A stretch of 62,859 nucleotides of DNA from Ignavibacteriae bacterium HGW-Ignavibacteriae-4 (GTDB lineage Bacteria; Bacteroidota; Ignavibacteria; Kapaibacteriales; UBA2268): contig PGYR01000026.1 in assembly GCA_002839765.1 (NCBI GenBank), positions 1 through 62,859 of the forward strand, given 5' to 3'. The position numbers and the translations under genes were made by a program. The notes under the pieces were generated by a model, which had not been told where the DNA came from, searched no databases, and saw nothing but the letters and a program-made list of their open reading frames with translations. Below, in pieces: positions 61,542 to 62,859 of the stretch. The first letter of the stretch is position 1. The number at the start of each line of letters is the position of its first letter.

Positions 61542-62696
61542 ATGCAAAACACCCCACAAATATCTTGTATCTACTGCAATTCGGAAGCAGTGATAAAGCA
61601 TGGTAAAACTCGCTCAGGAGACCCACGTTTCCGCTGTAAAGATTGCGAGAAAACATGGGTGAAGGGTATTGTCCTTTATAAAAAACCAGATATAAGTGCT
61701 GTTGCAGAATCTTATCTACTCGGACATTCTATCCGCGAGTTAGTTCCATTTTACAAGAGTTCCCCTCACCGGATTAATATGAAAATCCGTGAGCATTTGA
61801 GTGAAACTCAAAGCTGGGAATCGTTCTTAGATAAGAGCTCAGAAGTCCGAACTACTGATGTAGTTTACTTACAAGGTATCCGTTTTAATTGTTCATTCAA
61901 TTCTCCAGAGAACAATGAGATGTTCGTAGCATTCGCTATCGAAGGTCTTTCGTCTCAGATAATTGGATTCGAGATAGCAGAAGATAATACAGAAGACGTT
62001 TGGAGTAAGCTAATAGCTCGCCTTAGCAAACGTAAGTACAAAGTAAAAACCTTCCTTACTCGCGATATAAAAGCAGTAGAAAATCCAGTAACCAAATACT
62101 TCGAAGATTCAAGAGTGAAGCTATATTTGCATAAGCTAAACCGAGACAAAGAAGTTGCGAATAGATGCTGCGTATTAGAAAATGTATCTCTCCGAGATAA
62201 ACTTATAGACGACGCTCTGAAATTTTACTCTAAGTTAGACAATCAAAGCTATACATCGTATCTGAAAAATAGATTCGATATGGACATCAAGACGTGTATA
62301 AAGAAGGATTGCGATAGATTCTTTGAGTGTATGATGAAAAACTGCGGTACGGAGTCGGAATCACGGTTAGAACAGCTTTTAGTTGAGTTCAACAATCGAT
62401 TCGAGAAGTTCCACGCACTAAAAACAGACCCTTATATTATAATCAATGCATGGGTAGGTCTTCACATGCTTAGACCGATGGAATGCGGATTTACTCGCTA
62501 TTCCCTATACAACCAACTACCTTGCAAATGCTCATTCGCTTGCTTCGCTAGCAACCACAATGATGAGCAATGCGAGTTTATCCCAAATCAAAGAGAGCTA
62601 GGTGACTTCGCAAACGAAGTAGCTATTCGTGCCCTCCACTTACCAATAGAATCAACAGTACAAGGCAAATTCAAGTTAGAACTAGCTAGTTTTTAG
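61542..62696 (+). CDS. Zinc-ribbon IS1-like transposase homologue, coupled to adk
   Basis: This is a 384-residue protein. The N-terminus is an InsA-type zinc ribbon: C9-x2-C12 and C32-x2-C35 (CIYCNSEAVIKHGKTRSGDP, RFRCKDCEKTW). A helix-turn-helix-like part follows (~50-80). The middle shows MFVAFAIEGLSSQIIGFEI and TEDVWSKLIARLSKRKYKV, as in DDE-type transposases of IS1/IS1595-like groups, with D in RTTDVVYLQ and LTRDIKAV as possible catalytic residues. A cysteine-rich stretch (CKCSFACFASNHNDEQC) is near the end. No terminal inverted repeats flank it, and its ATG lies 1 base after the adk stop. It may be domesticated. Function unknown. Confidence 0.7.
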   Translation: MQNTPQISCIYCNSEAVIKHGKTRSGDPRFRCKDCEKTWVKGIVLYKKPDISAVAESYLLGHSIRELVPFYKSSPHRINMKIREHLSETQSWESFLDKSSEVRTTDVVYLQGIRFNCSFNSPENNEMFVAFAIEGLSSQIIGFEIAEDNTEDVWSKLIARLSKRKYKVKTFLTRDIKAVENPVTKYFEDSRVKLYLHKLNRDKEVANRCCVLENVSLRDKLIDDALKFYSKLDNQSYTSYLKNRFDMDIKTCIKKDCDRFFECMMKNCGTESESRLEQLLVEFNNRFEKFHALKTDPYIIINAWVGLHMLRPMECGFTRYSLYNQLPCKCSFACFASNHNDEQCEFIPNQRELGDFANEVAIRALHLPIESTVQGKFKLELASF

Positions 62697-62714
62697 GTTA
62701 CTATTATCGTAACG

Positions 62715-62859
62715 CTATTCAACCACAAACTTCTTAGAATATTTAACACCTTTCATATCAGTCAATTGTAAGAAATAAATTCCAGATTGAAGTTTGCTTA
62801 CATCTATACTTTTACTAATAGTGTTATCTAATCTTTTATCTATTAATACTTTGCCTGAT
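62715..62859 (-). CDS. 3' end of a type IX cargo gene (runs out of the window)
   Basis: The minus strand is open from the window edge to TAG at 62715 and reads SGKVLIDKRLDNTISKSIDV, then LQSGIYFLQLTDMKGVKYSK and KFVVE. This is the last ~47 residues of a type A sorting domain (the SGIYFLQ and K-FVVE ends match the other cargoes). The 5' part and domain content are outside the window. It converges on the transposase-like gene with an 18-bp gap and no clear terminator. Confidence 0.8.
   Translation of the reverse strand, partial: SGKVLIDKRLDNTISKSIDVSKLQSGIYFLQLTDMKGVKYSKKFVVE

Noticed and set aside
61500-62715. A complete insertion sequence around the transposase-like gene
   Set aside because: No terminal inverted repeats or target duplication were seen. 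The upstream side is adk coding sequence and the downstream side is a cargo gene end.

Overview
The window looks like a chromosomal segment of an AT-rich bacterium of the Bacteroidota/Chlorobiota (FCB) branch. The main signs are the type IX secretion translocon SprA, at least eight secreted proteins with type IX C-terminal sorting domains, a class III glutamine synthetase, a mitochondrial-type citrate synthase, and a cbb3 oxidase with fused CcoN-CcoO. Clear Shine-Dalgarno sequences precede many genes, which is less typical of classical Bacteroidia. A deep lineage such as Kapabacteria or Ignavibacteria is therefore plausible, but this is inference only.

Layout. 1-5834: two tandem, recently duplicated GT-C-type membrane glycosyltransferases (the first cut by the window edge) and a DUF3160 type IX cargo. 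5948-7568: a cytochrome b561-like protein and a GNAT protein. 7569-14942: a repeat-rich gap, then type IX cargo genes (two BNR-type propellers and a large CotH/lamin-tail protein), two of which share an almost identical 3' end and terminator. 15196-22515: an accessory stretch with a lipocalin-like lipoprotein, GNAT, YdeI, DUF1801 (13.2 kb), TPR, DHFR-like and membrane proteins. It carries two copies of a DUF559 (Vsr-like) nuclease gene bracketed by ~111-bp inverted-repeat elements, plus gene-free copies of the same element. 22795-26125: malate dehydrogenase, citrate synthase and a LamG lipoprotein. 26452-33297: sprA. 33571-36497: dps and glnN. 36771-38958: three phage structural genes (protease/scaffold, capsid, truncated decoration protein) with no other phage genes. 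38964-41234: another type IX cargo. 41399-44357: lysS, then infC-rpmI-rplT. 44521-46341: a TIM-barrel glycosidase-like cargo. 46594-54998: a cbb3 oxidase operon, ccoS-ccoNO-ccoQ-ccoP-ccoG-ccoH, then an FG-GAP cargo gene wedged in before a SafE-type metal transporter. 55305-57322: an acetyl-CoA hydrolase/CoA-transferase and a lipoprotein. 57476-60780: a putative copper-acquisition operon with a CHGKC small protein, a YtkA-like lipoprotein and an OprC/NosA-like TonB receptor. 60884-62696: adk directly followed by a zinc-ribbon transposase-like gene. 62715-62859: the 3' end of another type IX cargo.

How the genes fit together. SprA exports the sorting-domain proteins scattered along the window. 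The OprC-like receptor and the SafE/CcoH/CcoG/CcoS proteins plausibly supply copper and assembly functions to the cbb3 oxidase, which suggests microaerobic respiration fed by the TCA enzymes. The most novel-looking system is the DUF559 nuclease with its flanking inverted-repeat elements, in which the element supplies the last codons and the stop of the nuclease. Other points of interest are a second, 67-bp two-hairpin repeat with a CTACAG core, the stranded phage capsid genes, and the adk-coupled transposase-like gene. No tRNA, rRNA or CRISPR array was recognised.
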